Positions 6,485 through 15,170 are shown, counted from the stretch's first letter. The stretch: 39,402 nt of DNA from Clostridiales bacterium (GCA_015055545.1 SVHY01000017.1:1-39402); one strand, 5' to 3'. Numbers and translations: made by a program. The notes: a model not told the origin generated them from the letters alone.

Positions 6485-8071
6485 ATGACGTTACAGGATT
6501 ATTTGCAACTTAGAAACGGTTCGGACGTACGCGGCGTTGCGTGTGAAGGCATCGAGGGACAAAGCGTAACACTCACGGAAGAAGCGACGGAAAATATCGC
6601 GAAAGCGTTTTGCGTTTGGCTCATATCCCATACGGGAAAAACGCAAGTAACGGTTGCCGTCGGCTACGATTCCCGTATTACTGCCATACCCCTTTGCGAC
6701 GCGGCGGTGCGCGGGATTACTTCCACGGGGCATAACGCGGTTGTAACGGGACTTTCCACTACGCCGTCTATGTTTATGCTTTTAAAGGACGAAACGCGGC
6801 AAAAGGAACGCTATTGCCACGGCTCGATTATGATTACGGCAAGCCACTTGCCCTTTAACCGCAACGGCTTGAAATTCTTTGCGCACGGCGGCGGCTTGGA
6901 AAGCGCGGACGTGAAAGAGATTTTAGAGCTTGCTGCAACCTACCGCTTTGCGGAAACGGCGGCTGTGGGCGAACGCATAGACGCGCCCTATATCGATACG
7001 TACGCGGCAAGCCTAGTAGATAAAATCCGCACGGCTACGGGCGAAGAAACGCCACTTGCGGGCAAGAAAATCGTCGTAGACGCAGGCAACGGCGCAGGCG
7101 GATTTTTCGCAGATAAAGTGCTTGTACCCTTGGGCGCGGACGTGAGCGGTTCGCAGTTTTTAGACCCCGACGGCACGTTCCCTAACCATATTCCCAACCC
7201 CGAAAACGCGCAGGCCATGCAATCCGTTTGCGACGCGGTGAAAGCGGCGAACGCGGATTTGGGTATCATTTTCGACACGGACGTAGACCGCGCGGGCGCG
7301 GTAGACAAGGACGGCGTTGAAATCAACCGCAACCGTTTGATTGCGCTCATTTCCGCCGTTTTACTCTCCGAACGAAAAGGCACGATCGTTACCGATTCGG
7401 TTACTTCCGACGGTTTGACCAAGTTCATTCAAGACCGCGGCGGCAAGCATTTACGTTTTAAACGCGGTTATAAAAACGTCATCAACGAAGCTATTAAAAG
7501 AAACGAAACGGGCGAATATTGTCCCCTTGCGATTGAAACGAGCGGGCACGCGGCTCTACTTGAAAACTATTTCTTGGACGACGGCGCGTATTTGATTACG
7601 CGGCTGCTTATCGCCCTTTCGGACGCGGCGAAAACGGGACACGAGCTCACCGATTTAATCGCCGATTTGCAAGTCCCCGCCGAAGCGGAGGAGTTGCGTG
7701 TGAATTTCGTAGACGGCTGCGATTTCCGCGCGCTCGGCAAAAAGCTTTTGGAAGATTTCACGGTGTACGGACAAAACCTGTACTACGCGAAACCCGCCGA
7801 AGAAAATTACGAGGGATTCCGTTTACGTTACGACGAACACCACGGCAACGGTTGGGCGCTTATCCGCATGAGCTTACACGACCCCGTTTTACCTATCAAC
7901 GTGGAATCCAACGTCGTAGACGGGAACGTGAAAATCGTCAAGGATTTGTATTATTTCTTGAAGAAATACGATTTCTTGGATTTAACGCCCTTTGAACAAT
8001 CTATTAACGCTTGGCGTAAACGCAAAACGCAAGCCGTTAAAGAAAAATTTGCACAGATTGAAAATAAATAA
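6485..8071 (+). CDS. Phosphohexomutase (phosphomannomutase/phosphoglucomutase family)
   Basis: An alpha-D-phosphohexomutase of 528 residues that interconverts sugar-6-phosphates and sugar-1-phosphates. The catalytic phosphoserine is Ser120 in ITASHLPFNRNG (most relatives have ASHNP). The Mg-binding loop is DTDVDR with Asp264, Asp266 and Asp268. The sugar-recognition loop ETSGHAA lies near residue 350 and the C-terminal phosphate-binding domain contains EGFRLRYDEHHG. It is transcribed with transketolase, 20 bases apart. Its sugar-1-phosphate product could feed UDP-sugar synthesis such as the pyrophosphorylase at 1329-2558, although the two are not in one operon. Which hexose it prefers cannot be told. 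Confidence 0.92.
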   Translation: MTLQDYLQLRNGSDVRGVACEGIEGQSVTLTEEATENIAKAFCVWLISHTGKTQVTVAVGYDSRITAIPLCDAAVRGITSTGHNAVVTGLSTTPSMFMLLKDETRQKERYCHGSIMITASHLPFNRNGLKFFAHGGGLESADVKEILELAATYRFAETAAVGERIDAPYIDTYAASLVDKIRTATGEETPLAGKKIVVDAGNGAGGFFADKVLVPLGADVSGSQFLDPDGTFPNHIPNPENAQAMQSVCDAVKAANADLGIIFDTDVDRAGAVDKDGVEINRNRLIALISAVLLSERKGTIVTDSVTSDGLTKFIQDRGGKHLRFKRGYKNVINEAIKRNETGEYCPLAIETSGHAALLENYFLDDGAYLITRLLIALSDAAKTGHELTDLIADLQVPAEAEELRVNFVDGCDFRALGKKLLEDFTVYGQNLYYAKPAEENYEGFRLRYDEHHGNGWALIRMSLHDPVLPINVESNVVDGNVKIVKDLYYFLKKYDFLDLTPFEQSINAWRKRKTQAVKEKFAQIENK

Positions 8072-8091
8072 AAATTTTTAGGAGTTATATA

Positions 8092-10092
8092 ATGGAAGTA
8101 CAAAAAACCACCCTTAACGCGATAAGAATTTTATCCGCGGAAGCTATTGAAACGGCAAAATCGGGACACCCCGGCTTACCTCTTGGCTGTGCGCCGATCG
8201 CTTACGCGTTATTTCAAAACGCATTGACGTTCAACCCCAAAGACCCGAAATGGGACAACCGCGACAGATTCGTTCTTTCCGCAGGTCACGGCTCTATGCT
8301 CTACTATTCGCTGTTGCATTTATACGGCTACGGGCTGACGATGGACGATTTAATGCATTTCCGTCAGTTCGGTTCAAAAACCCCCGGTCATCCCGAATTC
8401 GGGCACACGGTGGGCGTAGAAACGACGACCGGTCCTTTGGGACAAGGCATTGCCAACGCGGTTGGTATGGCACTTGCCGAGGCTAACCTTGCGGCAAGAT
8501 ACAACAAACCCGATTATAACGTGGTTGACCACTACACCTACGCGATTTGCGGCGACGGGTGCTTGGAAGAAGGTATTTCCTACGAAGCTTGCTCGTTTGC
8601 GGGCGCACACGGACTGGGTAAGCTCATTCTCTTATACGACGATAACGATATCACGATCGAAGGCGATACGGACGTAACGTTCAAGGAAAACGTCGGCGCG
8701 CGCTTTGCAGCGCAAAACTGGCAAGTGTTGCACGTGGACTTGGTTTCCTCTCCCGACGATATCGACGCTTTGAACAAAGCGATTGCCGAGGCAAAAGCAA
8801 AAACGGATAAACCGTCCGTTATCATCTGCCATACGCGTATCGGTTTCGGTTCGCCACTTGAGGGCAGCGAAAAGAGCCACGGTGCTCCCCTTGGCGCAGA
8901 CAATTTGCAAAAAACGAAAGAAAATCTCGGCTGGACGTACGCTCCTTTTGAATGTCCGCAAGAAGTCTACGACCACTGCGCGGAAGCGGCGAAAAAAGGC
9001 GCAAGCGCGGAAGTGGCTTGGAAAAAGATGTTCATCGATTACGAAAACGAATACCCCGAACTCGCGGCGCAGTATAAAGCGGCTATGTCGGGCGAAAAGC
9101 TTGATGCAAGCGATTTAGACGATTTGTACGATTTCGATAAACCTATGGCAACCCGTCAAACGTCCGCGAAAGTTCTCAACAAACTCGCGGCAAAAATCCC
9201 CGCTCTTATCGGCGGCTCGGCAGACCTTGCCCCCTCCAACCTTTCGGAAATGAAAGACACGGACGATATCAAATACGGTACGTTCTCGCCCAACGACTTC
9301 TCGGGTAGAAATATCCATTTCGGTATCCGTGAACACGCAATGGCGGCTATGGCGAACGGTATGCAACTGCACGGCGGTATGCAAGCGTATTGTGCGACCT
9401 TCTTCGTGTTCAGCGACTATTGTAAGCCGGCTATGCGCCTTTCCGCGCTCATGAAATTGCCCGTTACGTATATCATGACGCACGATTCCATCGGCGTTGG
9501 CGAAGACGGTCCTACCCACCAACCCGTTGAACAGCTTATCATGCTCCGTTCTATCCCCGGTTTGAAAGTATTCCGTCCCGCAGACGGCAAGGAAACGGCG
9601 GCGGCTTGGACGTCCGCGGTTTGCGGCAACGAACCCACCGTACTCGTTCTCACCCGTCAAGCTTTGCCTCAATACGAAAACAGCGGCAAAGCGGCGCTCA
9701 AAGGCGGCTACGTTTTGGAAGACTGCGACGGCACGCCCGACGTACTCCTTATCGCAACGGGTTCGGAAGTGGAAATCTGCGTGAAAGCGAAAGCGGCTTT
9801 GAAAGAACAAGGTGTCAACGCGCGCGTCGTATCCATGCCCTGTATCGAAGAATTTGAAAAGCAGGACAGCGACTACAAAGCAAGCGTATTACCCAAGGAA
9901 GTCAAAGCAAGAGTATGCGTAGAAGCAGGCTCTCCGTACAGCTGGTATAAATACGCCGGCGATTGCGGCGAAATCGTGGCTATGCGCTCGTTCGGTGCAT
10001 CTGCACCCGCAGGCAAGCTCTTCCCCCACTTTGGTTTCACCGTAGAAAACGTAGTGGAAAAAGCGCTTACTTCCATGAAAAACGCAAAATAA
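8092..10092 (+). CDS. tkt: Transketolase
   Basis: A full-length thiamine-diphosphate transketolase (666 aa) of the non-oxidative pentose phosphate pathway. Visible motifs: SGHPGLPLG near residue 25, the GHG loop in LSAGHGSMLYYSLLHLYG, the ThDP/Mg motif GDGCLEEGISYEA with the downstream DDNDITIEG, the pyrimidine-domain part HFGIREHAMAAMANG with the catalytic glutamate, and HDSIGVGEDGPTHQPVEQL. The C-terminal domain is complete (GSEVEICVKAKAAL). SD TAGGAG, seven bases from ATG. Second gene of the operon, closed by the terminator at 10108-10141. Confidence 0.97.
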   Translation: MEVQKTTLNAIRILSAEAIETAKSGHPGLPLGCAPIAYALFQNALTFNPKDPKWDNRDRFVLSAGHGSMLYYSLLHLYGYGLTMDDLMHFRQFGSKTPGHPEFGHTVGVETTTGPLGQGIANAVGMALAEANLAARYNKPDYNVVDHYTYAICGDGCLEEGISYEACSFAGAHGLGKLILLYDDNDITIEGDTDVTFKENVGARFAAQNWQVLHVDLVSSPDDIDALNKAIAEAKAKTDKPSVIICHTRIGFGSPLEGSEKSHGAPLGADNLQKTKENLGWTYAPFECPQEVYDHCAEAAKKGASAEVAWKKMFIDYENEYPELAAQYKAAMSGEKLDASDLDDLYDFDKPMATRQTSAKVLNKLAAKIPALIGGSADLAPSNLSEMKDTDDIKYGTFSPNDFSGRNIHFGIREHAMAAMANGMQLHGGMQAYCATFFVFSDYCKPAMRLSALMKLPVTYIMTHDSIGVGEDGPTHQPVEQLIMLRSIPGLKVFRPADGKETAAAWTSAVCGNEPTVLVLTRQALPQYENSGKAALKGGYVLEDCDGTPDVLLIATGSEVEICVKAKAALKEQGVNARVVSMPCIEEFEKQDSDYKASVLPKEVKARVCVEAGSPYSWYKYAGDCGEIVAMRSFGASAPAGKLFPHFGFTVENVVEKALTSMKNAK

Positions 10093-10107
10093 GTTGGATA
10101 AAAATTC

Positions 10108-10141
10108 TCCGTTCCGTATGCTGTACGGAACGGATTTTTTT
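10108..10141 (+). terminator. Intrinsic terminator after transketolase
   Basis: Perfect 11-bp stem (10108-10118 with 10124-10134), five-base loop, then seven Ts. Confidence 0.9.
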
Positions 10142-10216
10142 CGTCTAATTATCACCTTTTCACAACGCAATTTACGCATTGATAATTTATAATATAGTCA
10201 GTAAAACAACCTACAC

Positions 10217-10512
10217 TGTTTCTTTAGCCTGGCAATAGTTGAGCACAACAAGGTTTTAACGGCAAAAAGCCGCCCATACTTCGTCAATCTCACTTATAAT
10301 ACTTGGGTATGATTGCGTTCGATTTCCTTGTCTAAACGTCTTTTTGCTCGTTAAAACTGCTTTGCACCCAAAGAGCGTATTTTTAGGCGATTTTTGTCCA
10401 ACGTGGGCGCAGGCGTATTGAACATACGGCAAGAACGCGGTGGGCGAAAAGCGACAAAAAGACGCCTTTCGGGCTTGTTGCACTCAACTATTACCAGGCT
10501 ATCCGAGAAACA
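10217..10512 (-). ncRNA. Folded 296-base repeat-like element, candidate structured RNA
   Basis: The arms 10225-10252 and 10474-10501 form a 28-bp stem, extended by seven pairs (10217-10223 with 10506-10512) after a small internal loop. Inside lie two further long hairpins: 10253-10269 with 10340-10357 (17 pairs, one bulged base), stacked directly on the closing stem, and 10386-10398 with 10453-10466 (12 pairs around a small internal loop) capped by CGTAT/ATACG at 10414-10428. Together they make a three-way junction. At all three non-Watson-Crick positions of the closing stem (10233/10493, 10244/10482, 10245/10481) the minus-strand RNA has G-U pairs while the plus strand would have C-A mismatches, so I assign it to the minus strand. 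It fills most of the 473-base gap between tkt and the S41 protease gene. It could equally be a MITE-like mobile element; I see no clear target duplication and no second copy here. Confidence 0.6.
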
Positions 10513-10527
10513 CCTCCATATAATTTG

Positions 10528-10562
10528 CAAAAGCGCATACCTTTCTTAGGTATGCGCTTTTG
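10528..10562 (-). terminator. Terminator-like hairpin after the S41 protease gene
   Basis: A 14-bp perfect stem (10528-10541 with 10549-10562) with a seven-base loop. The T-run on the minus strand is short (four), so termination may be partial and could allow transcription into the folded element downstream. Confidence 0.65.
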
Positions 10563-10566
10563 TTTC

Positions 10567-11901
10567 TTAAAACAAAGTTTTGATAGCGGCAATCAACTCA
10601 CTATCCACCGTGGCGTAGTCTTCCAACGCCACTTTCGTACCGTCCTCAACCAGTACGCCGCGACCGTGGATACAGTTGTTTGAAATAGGCCAGTATATCT
10701 TTGCCGTCGTCAATTTCACGGCGTCCTTTTTCACAGGCGAAAGCAAATACGTCGTTTGCATAATCCCTTTCCCAAACGTCTTGGCTACGCCGCCGCGGGG
10801 AATCAAGCAAATATCCGCGTACGTCGTCGCGCCGTAATCCACCATACAACCGATTAAACATTCCGCCGCCGACGCCGTATTGTTATCGGCAAGCACGCAA
10901 ATACGGCTCTCACTCGTAAAATACCGCCGATAGAAATTCCCGCTTGCGGCAAATTCTTCTCTTTTGCCGTTGCCGTATTTTGCAACCGCGACAACGGGGT
11001 GCAGCTCTTGCGCGCTTTTGCAAAAATAACTTGCAATCTCTTGCATGATATCCAAATACCCGCCGCCGTTGCCCCGCAAATCGAGCACCAAATTCTTCTT
11101 ACCGTCCACGCGGAATTCGTCCATCGCCAAACCGAATTGTTTTGCCGCGTTGCCGTTAAAGCTCGCCAAACGGATATACGCCGTATCGTCGTCTAAAACG
11201 CTTAAAACGTTCTCGTCCGCCGTTAAATGCAGCGCGTCCTTGCCCGTAAAGGTGTAGGAAATCTCGTTCGTGCGATAGTACACGTAATTTTCCACGTATT
11301 TGCTTTTATACGCCGTCAAAAGCACGGGTTCGCCCTTTCTAGTCACGCGCAAAGAAAACTTCTCGTTATCGTCAAGCGTTTGCAAAAACGCGGATAAATC
11401 GTCGAATTTACCGCTTTCCGTCATCTCCGTTTGGGTTTTGCCAAAGGCTACGATATAATCACCCACGCGCACGCCCGCGTTCTCCGCAGGCGAATTGCCG
11501 TACACTTCCACAACGAGCATTTTATCATCGCTCGTGTCCAAGCCCACGCCCAAACCGCTTTTATTACCCTCGCCCGACGACTTCACGGCGGCGTATTCTT
11601 CCGCGGAATAGTAGGTGGAATACTTATCCAAAAGTTTTTCACTAACGGCGTCAAACACGACTTCATAAAATTCTTCGTCGGAAATGTCCTCGTAATATTC
11701 CCTGTCTATCCGCGATTTCATTCTAACGAGCGAACGCACTTCATCGTCCAAGATCGCGTACCAAGTGGTAAGCCCACCGCCCACAAAACAAACAAGGGCA
11801 AGCAGCGTTGCCAACACGTATCGCCACGCTTTGCCCTTTTTCGTTCGTTTTTCGTTATCTTTTTCTTTCGTTTCTTCTTGTAAAGAAGAATTTTCGTCCA
11901 T
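10567..11901 (-). CDS. S41 family C-terminal processing protease (CtpA-like), membrane anchored
   Basis: A 444-residue S41 protease. Order: a highly charged cytoplasmic N-terminus (1-26), one transmembrane helix (27-50), a cap region, a PDZ domain around 114-200 (GLGVGLDTSDDKMLVVEV, SPAENAGVRVGDYIVA), and the catalytic domain from about 215. The serine nucleophile is Ser344 in NNTASAAE and the general base Lys378 in GKGIMQT; LVLDLRGNGGG is the family strand-loop. The protein acts outside the membrane on C-termini of envelope or secreted proteins. SD AAGGAG, seven bases before ATG. Second gene of an operon, 24 bases after the CdaR/PucR-type regulator. Confidence 0.93.
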   Translation of the reverse strand: MDENSSLQEETKEKDNEKRTKKGKAWRYVLATLLALVCFVGGGLTTWYAILDDEVRSLVRMKSRIDREYYEDISDEEFYEVVFDAVSEKLLDKYSTYYSAEEYAAVKSSGEGNKSGLGVGLDTSDDKMLVVEVYGNSPAENAGVRVGDYIVAFGKTQTEMTESGKFDDLSAFLQTLDDNEKFSLRVTRKGEPVLLTAYKSKYVENYVYYRTNEISYTFTGKDALHLTADENVLSVLDDDTAYIRLASFNGNAAKQFGLAMDEFRVDGKKNLVLDLRGNGGGYLDIMQEIASYFCKSAQELHPVVAVAKYGNGKREEFAASGNFYRRYFTSESRICVLADNNTASAAECLIGCMVDYGATTYADICLIPRGGVAKTFGKGIMQTTYLLSPVKKDAVKLTTAKIYWPISNNCIHGRGVLVEDGTKVALEDYATVDSELIAAIKTLF

Positions 11902-11925
11902 ATTCCACTCCTTGTTTTATCTTGA

Positions 11926-12942
11926 CTATTTCCCGAGCAATTTATGAATCAAGGTCAACACGCGGAAGGATACGGCGTCGGAAAAAGAACGGATATTCAA
12001 GCCCGTCGCCTTTTCGATTTTATCCAAACGGTATAAAAGCGTGTTGCGGTGCATATATAAATTTCTCGACGTTTCGCTCACGTTCAAGCTGCTTTGTAAA
12101 AACTCCTCCGCCGTCAAGAGCATTTCCTCGTCCTCAAACAACTCCTTGAAATTCTCGTCTGTGAATTCAGACATGTATTTTTCCAGCTTGCTTTCGGGCA
12201 TTTCCTCCAAGGCTTTCACCAAAATAAACTCACGATAGGAATGTACGTTGCCCTTTGCCTCAAACACGTCCGCGTACCGAATAGCGTTCTCCGCGCGCGT
12301 GTACGAATCCGCAATATCTTTAAGTTCGTGTACGGTCGAGCCCACCCCGACGATCGCGTTCAAACCAAGTTCTTCCTTTAACGACTGCGCCAAAAATTCC
12401 GCGTAATCGAACGCCGATTGATATTCGTTGTCCGTCTTATCCAAGAACTTGACGAACACGCAAGTATCTTCGTTCATTTGTACGGCGGTATCCAAGCTGT
12501 TCCCGCTGTATTGCTCGATAACGGACAGCGTTTCGTCCATGAGCTTGGGGATTTTCAAAACGATGGCAAAACAAGCCGCGCCGCGCACGGCGTATTTGGT
12601 CGTGTATTTATACACGCCGAGCGACGAACATTCGCCAAGCAAAATACGCTTTAAATGCTCCGTTTTGGAAAGCTCCGTTTCCCTGTCTTTTACACTCTCG
12701 AGATACGCAGGCAAAAGCGCGGCAAAACTTCGCTCCGTTTGCGACGTTCCGACAAGCACGCCGATATACCCCGCGTTCTTATAAGTAAAACGGAAAAAGG
12801 TATGCGAACCGTCGTCGGTGATATCGTCGAATTGCTTATCGCAAACGGGCACGTCCTTAGGTTTTGTGTTTTCGGCGTAAAACGAAATGGACGCGCCTAT
12901 TTTTTCGGAAGTTTCTTGAATAATTTTTTCCAACTCGGTCAT
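11926..12942 (-). CDS. CdaR/PucR-type transcriptional regulator
   Basis: A 338-residue protein ending in a PucR/CdaR-type helix-turn-helix: EEFLQSSLNVSETSRNLYMHRNTLLYRLDKIEK near residues 280-315. The middle part (about 160-260) resembles the degenerate GGDEF-like domain of CdaR regulators; the N-terminal 150 residues are not recognised and could be a ligand-sensing domain. The frame is open up to 13194, but SD AAGGGG lies eight bases before the ATG at 12942 and the promoter sits inside the extension. Operon leader for the S41 protease, so it may control that gene or itself; a 12-base tandem repeat in its own leader (12956-12979) could be its operator. Confidence 0.85.
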   Translation of the reverse strand: MTELEKIIQETSEKIGASISFYAENTKPKDVPVCDKQFDDITDDGSHTFFRFTYKNAGYIGVLVGTSQTERSFAALLPAYLESVKDRETELSKTEHLKRILLGECSSLGVYKYTTKYAVRGAACFAIVLKIPKLMDETLSVIEQYSGNSLDTAVQMNEDTCVFVKFLDKTDNEYQSAFDYAEFLAQSLKEELGLNAIVGVGSTVHELKDIADSYTRAENAIRYADVFEAKGNVHSYREFILVKALEEMPESKLEKYMSEFTDENFKELFEDEEMLLTAEEFLQSSLNVSETSRNLYMHRNTLLYRLDKIEKATGLNIRSFSDAVSFRVLTLIHKLLGK

Positions 12943-12955
12943 AACGGTTTCCCCT

Positions 12956-12979
12956 TTTGTATAGCCATTTGTATATCCA
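12956..12979 (-). repeat. 12-base tandem repeat in the regulator's leader
   Basis: Two adjacent copies on the plus strand, TTTGTATAGCCA and TTTGTATATCCA, differ at one base. They begin a few bases downstream of the predicted transcription start of the CdaR/PucR-type gene, a usual place for an autoregulatory operator. Confidence 0.6.
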
Positions 12980-12987
12980 CTGTTACT

Positions 12988-13016
12988 ATTATAACCCAAA
13001 AAAAATTTTTTTTCAA
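12988..13016 (-). promoter_or_regulatory. Sigma-A promoter of the CdaR/PucR regulator-S41 operon
   Basis: -35 TTGAAA (13011-13016), 17-base spacer, -10 TATAAT (12988-12993). The spacer carries most of an A8T8 tract that starts in the -35 box, likely intrinsically bent DNA. Confidence 0.82.
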
Positions 13017-13109
13017 GGATTTTTCGACATAACCTACGCGCTTGTCGCATTTTTTTAAAAAAAGTTTTGTGAAATTTACCAAAACCCGCAAAAACTTTTT
13101 CCTTTATTA

Positions 13110-13138
13110 TTGACATATTTGTTAGAAAGTGATATAAT
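13110..13138 (+). promoter_or_regulatory. Perfect consensus sigma-A promoter of the eight-TM gene
   Basis: -35 TTGACA (13110-13115), 17-base spacer, -10 TATAAT (13133-13138) with TG one base upstream. The match to consensus is complete, so expression should be high unless repressed. The leader is about 80 bases, with SD CAGGAG before the ATG at 13224. Confidence 0.93.
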
Positions 13139-13223
13139 ACAATAAAGTAAGTAATATGCGCTTTATCTTTTTGTCGCTTGGCAAAAAAACGCAACCAAAA
13201 TATATCGTATCAGGAGATTTGAC

Positions 13224-14741
13224 ATGACGGAAATGAACGAAAACCCTAACGTTTACGCAGTTCCCTATCCCACCGAACCCGTAGCCGTTCCCCAAATGCC
13301 AATGGAAGTCCAACCCCAACCGCAAACGGAAGAACCTACGCCCAAAAAGAAGACGAACGCAGGCTATCGCGTATTCGCGGCGATTTTGGCAGTAGCAGCA
13401 ATCGCCGTTGCGTTCCTTTTCAAGTTTAGCTTTTTATGGCTCAACTTGGAAACGATGGGCATCACCAAAGAACTGACGTTCTTTAACGCTATCAAAGATA
13501 CGTTTGCTGATAAGTCGTTCAAATTATTCGGCGTTTTACCCAACGCATTCCCCACGGACGGAATCGGCGAAAAAATCGCCGCGCTCGCCTTTTACGCAAG
13601 TGCAGTTTCCCTGCTTTTAACGGCGGTTTTGGGGCTTATCACCGTATTCACGAACAAGAAAGCGCCCGCTATGTTTAGCGCGACGGCGTTCTTCTTCACC
13701 GCTACGTTCGCAACGCTTGCGGCGTCCGTTTGGGCGTACGTAACGGCAACGCAAATTTATGAATACGAACTCAACTACATATTGCTCGGTTTGGTAGCGG
13801 CAGGGCTCGTTTGTTTCGTAGTAGCCGCTCTTATCAAAAACGGCAAAACCGCTTGGTTTAACTTGTTGCAATTCATTCTTACGCTGGCGGCAATGGGCGC
13901 GGCTGTTTACTGCCTTGTCAAATACTGCCCCGTCATGTACTTAACCGTAGAAACGGGCTTTAAATGGATTGCCCTTGCGATTGCAGCCGTAGCGTCCCTT
14001 TGCATTATCTTCGGTGCAATCCGTATGCGCACGAAAAAAGGTATCGCGTTTGATATCGTACGCTTTATCGTACAATTCATTCTCGGCGTGTTCGTATGCT
14101 ACGTAGCGATTGCGAGCGAGGATTTCGGTGACAAAACCAAGTTCCTTATCTTCGCTATCGTCGTAGCGGCAGCATCCCTTTTGCAAATCGTGCTTGCGGT
14201 TATCGCGAAAAAGGCAAGCGGCGCGAAACCGGAAGACGAAGTTTGCGAACGTGAACAAGCGGAAAACGCAGAAACGGAAAGTATCGCAACCGAACCTGTA
14301 AAGAAAGAAAAGAAATCGAAGAAAGCGAAAAAGCAAAAGGCTGTACAAGCGCAAGCGGTTGCAGTACCTGAATTTGTGGTGGAAGAATACGCAGAGGCGT
14401 TGCCTTACACGGGCGGTCCTGTGGAAGGCGTAGAAATTGCGCAAGAAGTCAACCCCACGTACGTTGCGCCTCCCGCACCCGTACAAACGGCAGGCTACGA
14501 TTTCTATAATACCAAGAGCTTTGACCCGTTCATTGCTTTACTTGAAAACGAAGAAAGAAATCAGTTTACGGAAATTTTCATTTTGAAATACAAAGGCGAT
14601 ATGCCCGAAATTCCCACCTACCAAGTAGGCGGCGACAACAAGGAATTCTTCCGTAAGATGTTTATCTATCTTGGACAATACCGCGACAAAATCCCCGACG
14701 GATTGCTTGCAAAGATGTATCAGTTCTCGATTAAAATGTAA
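13224..14741 (+). CDS. Eight-TM protein with separate C-terminal domain, unknown function
   Basis: I do not recognise a named family. Residues 1-45 are a proline- and glutamine-rich cytoplasmic segment (PQPQTEEPTPKKK). Eight hydrophobic helices follow at about 50-72, 118-141, 151-174, 185-204, 211-232, 246-265, 277-297 and 306-328. Then comes a disordered, highly charged linker (330-420, with KKEKKSKKAKKQK) and a compact C-terminal domain (about 424-505) that contains YDFYNTKSFDPFIALL, FTEIFILKYKG and EFFRKMFIYLGQYRDKIPD and looks folded and well conserved in style compared with the linker. Such a tail could be a localisation or interaction module. It is monocistronic, with the strongest promoter of the window and its own terminator. 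Confidence 0.9.
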   Translation: MTEMNENPNVYAVPYPTEPVAVPQMPMEVQPQPQTEEPTPKKKTNAGYRVFAAILAVAAIAVAFLFKFSFLWLNLETMGITKELTFFNAIKDTFADKSFKLFGVLPNAFPTDGIGEKIAALAFYASAVSLLLTAVLGLITVFTNKKAPAMFSATAFFFTATFATLAASVWAYVTATQIYEYELNYILLGLVAAGLVCFVVAALIKNGKTAWFNLLQFILTLAAMGAAVYCLVKYCPVMYLTVETGFKWIALAIAAVASLCIIFGAIRMRTKKGIAFDIVRFIVQFILGVFVCYVAIASEDFGDKTKFLIFAIVVAAASLLQIVLAVIAKKASGAKPEDEVCEREQAENAETESIATEPVKKEKKSKKAKKQKAVQAQAVAVPEFVVEEYAEALPYTGGPVEGVEIAQEVNPTYVAPPAPVQTAGYDFYNTKSFDPFIALLENEERNQFTEIFILKYKGDMPEIPTYQVGGDNKEFFRKMFIYLGQYRDKIPDGLLAKMYQFSIKM

Positions 14742-14757
14742 TTACTGAAAAACGAAC

Positions 14758-14792
14758 CCGCCCTTTCTCTACGTGAGAAAGGGCGGATTTTT
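14758..14792 (+). terminator. Intrinsic terminator after the eight-TM gene
   Basis: Perfect 12-bp stem (14758-14769 with 14775-14786), five-base loop, then ATTTTT. It lies between convergent genes. Confidence 0.9.
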
Positions 14793-14801
14793 GTTGCGTC
14801 G

Positions 14802-15161
14802 TTATTTGATTTTTATTTTTACCAAAATCCCGCCGTCGTCCGTAAACGTGCGCTCCGCGCTGATTTCGTCTACGATAAACAGTCCTCTGCCGTGTTCGGC
14901 GAATACGTCCACGCGGCTACTGTTTTTCGGCGGAACAAACTGCGGCGTGGAAAACACCGTTAAATGAATACATCCGTCTTTGATTTCCCCGCAAAGCCGC
15001 GCTTTGCCTTGCGCGTGGCGAAGTACGTTGCCGACGAGCTCCGTCGCCGCAAGCTTGCTGGTAAACACGCTTTCGGCGGGGATATTTTCTTCGCCCAAAA
15101 AACGGCAAAAGGAATCGATTGCCTGTTTCATCATTGCGTAATTTTCCACTTCAAAAATCAT
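14802..15161 (-). CDS. RsbW/SpoIIAB-like anti-sigma ATP-binding protein
   Basis: A 119-residue GHKL-type ATPase domain of the anti-sigma serine kinase family. The N-box is intact (LAATELVGNVLRHA with Glu41 and Asn45), and the G-box EHGRGLFIVDEIS is present. Such proteins bind their sigma factor to silence it and phosphorylate the STAS antagonist to inactivate it. It is the last gene of a four-gene module, nine bases after the sigma factor gene, with SD AAGGGG. The order STAS, degenerate ATPase, sigma, ATPase differs from the Bacillus rsbV-rsbW-sigB layout, because the intact ATPase lies after the sigma gene. Confidence 0.88.
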   Translation of the reverse strand: MIFEVENYAMMKQAIDSFCRFLGEENIPAESVFTSKLAATELVGNVLRHAQGKARLCGEIKDGCIHLTVFSTPQFVPPKNSSRVDVFAEHGRGLFIVDEISAERTFTDDGGILVKIKIK

Positions 15162-15170
15162 TGCTACCCC

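Noticed and set aside
10256-10483. A 75-codon minus-strand frame starting GTG inside the folded element
   Set aside because: It lies wholly between the arms of the closing stem, has no SD and its sequence is set by the inverted repeats; RNA structure explains the region better than a protein.
12943-13194. N-terminal extension of the CdaR/PucR-type regulator
   Set aside because: Contains the promoter -35 and -10 and the A8T8 tract; SD supports the start at 12942.
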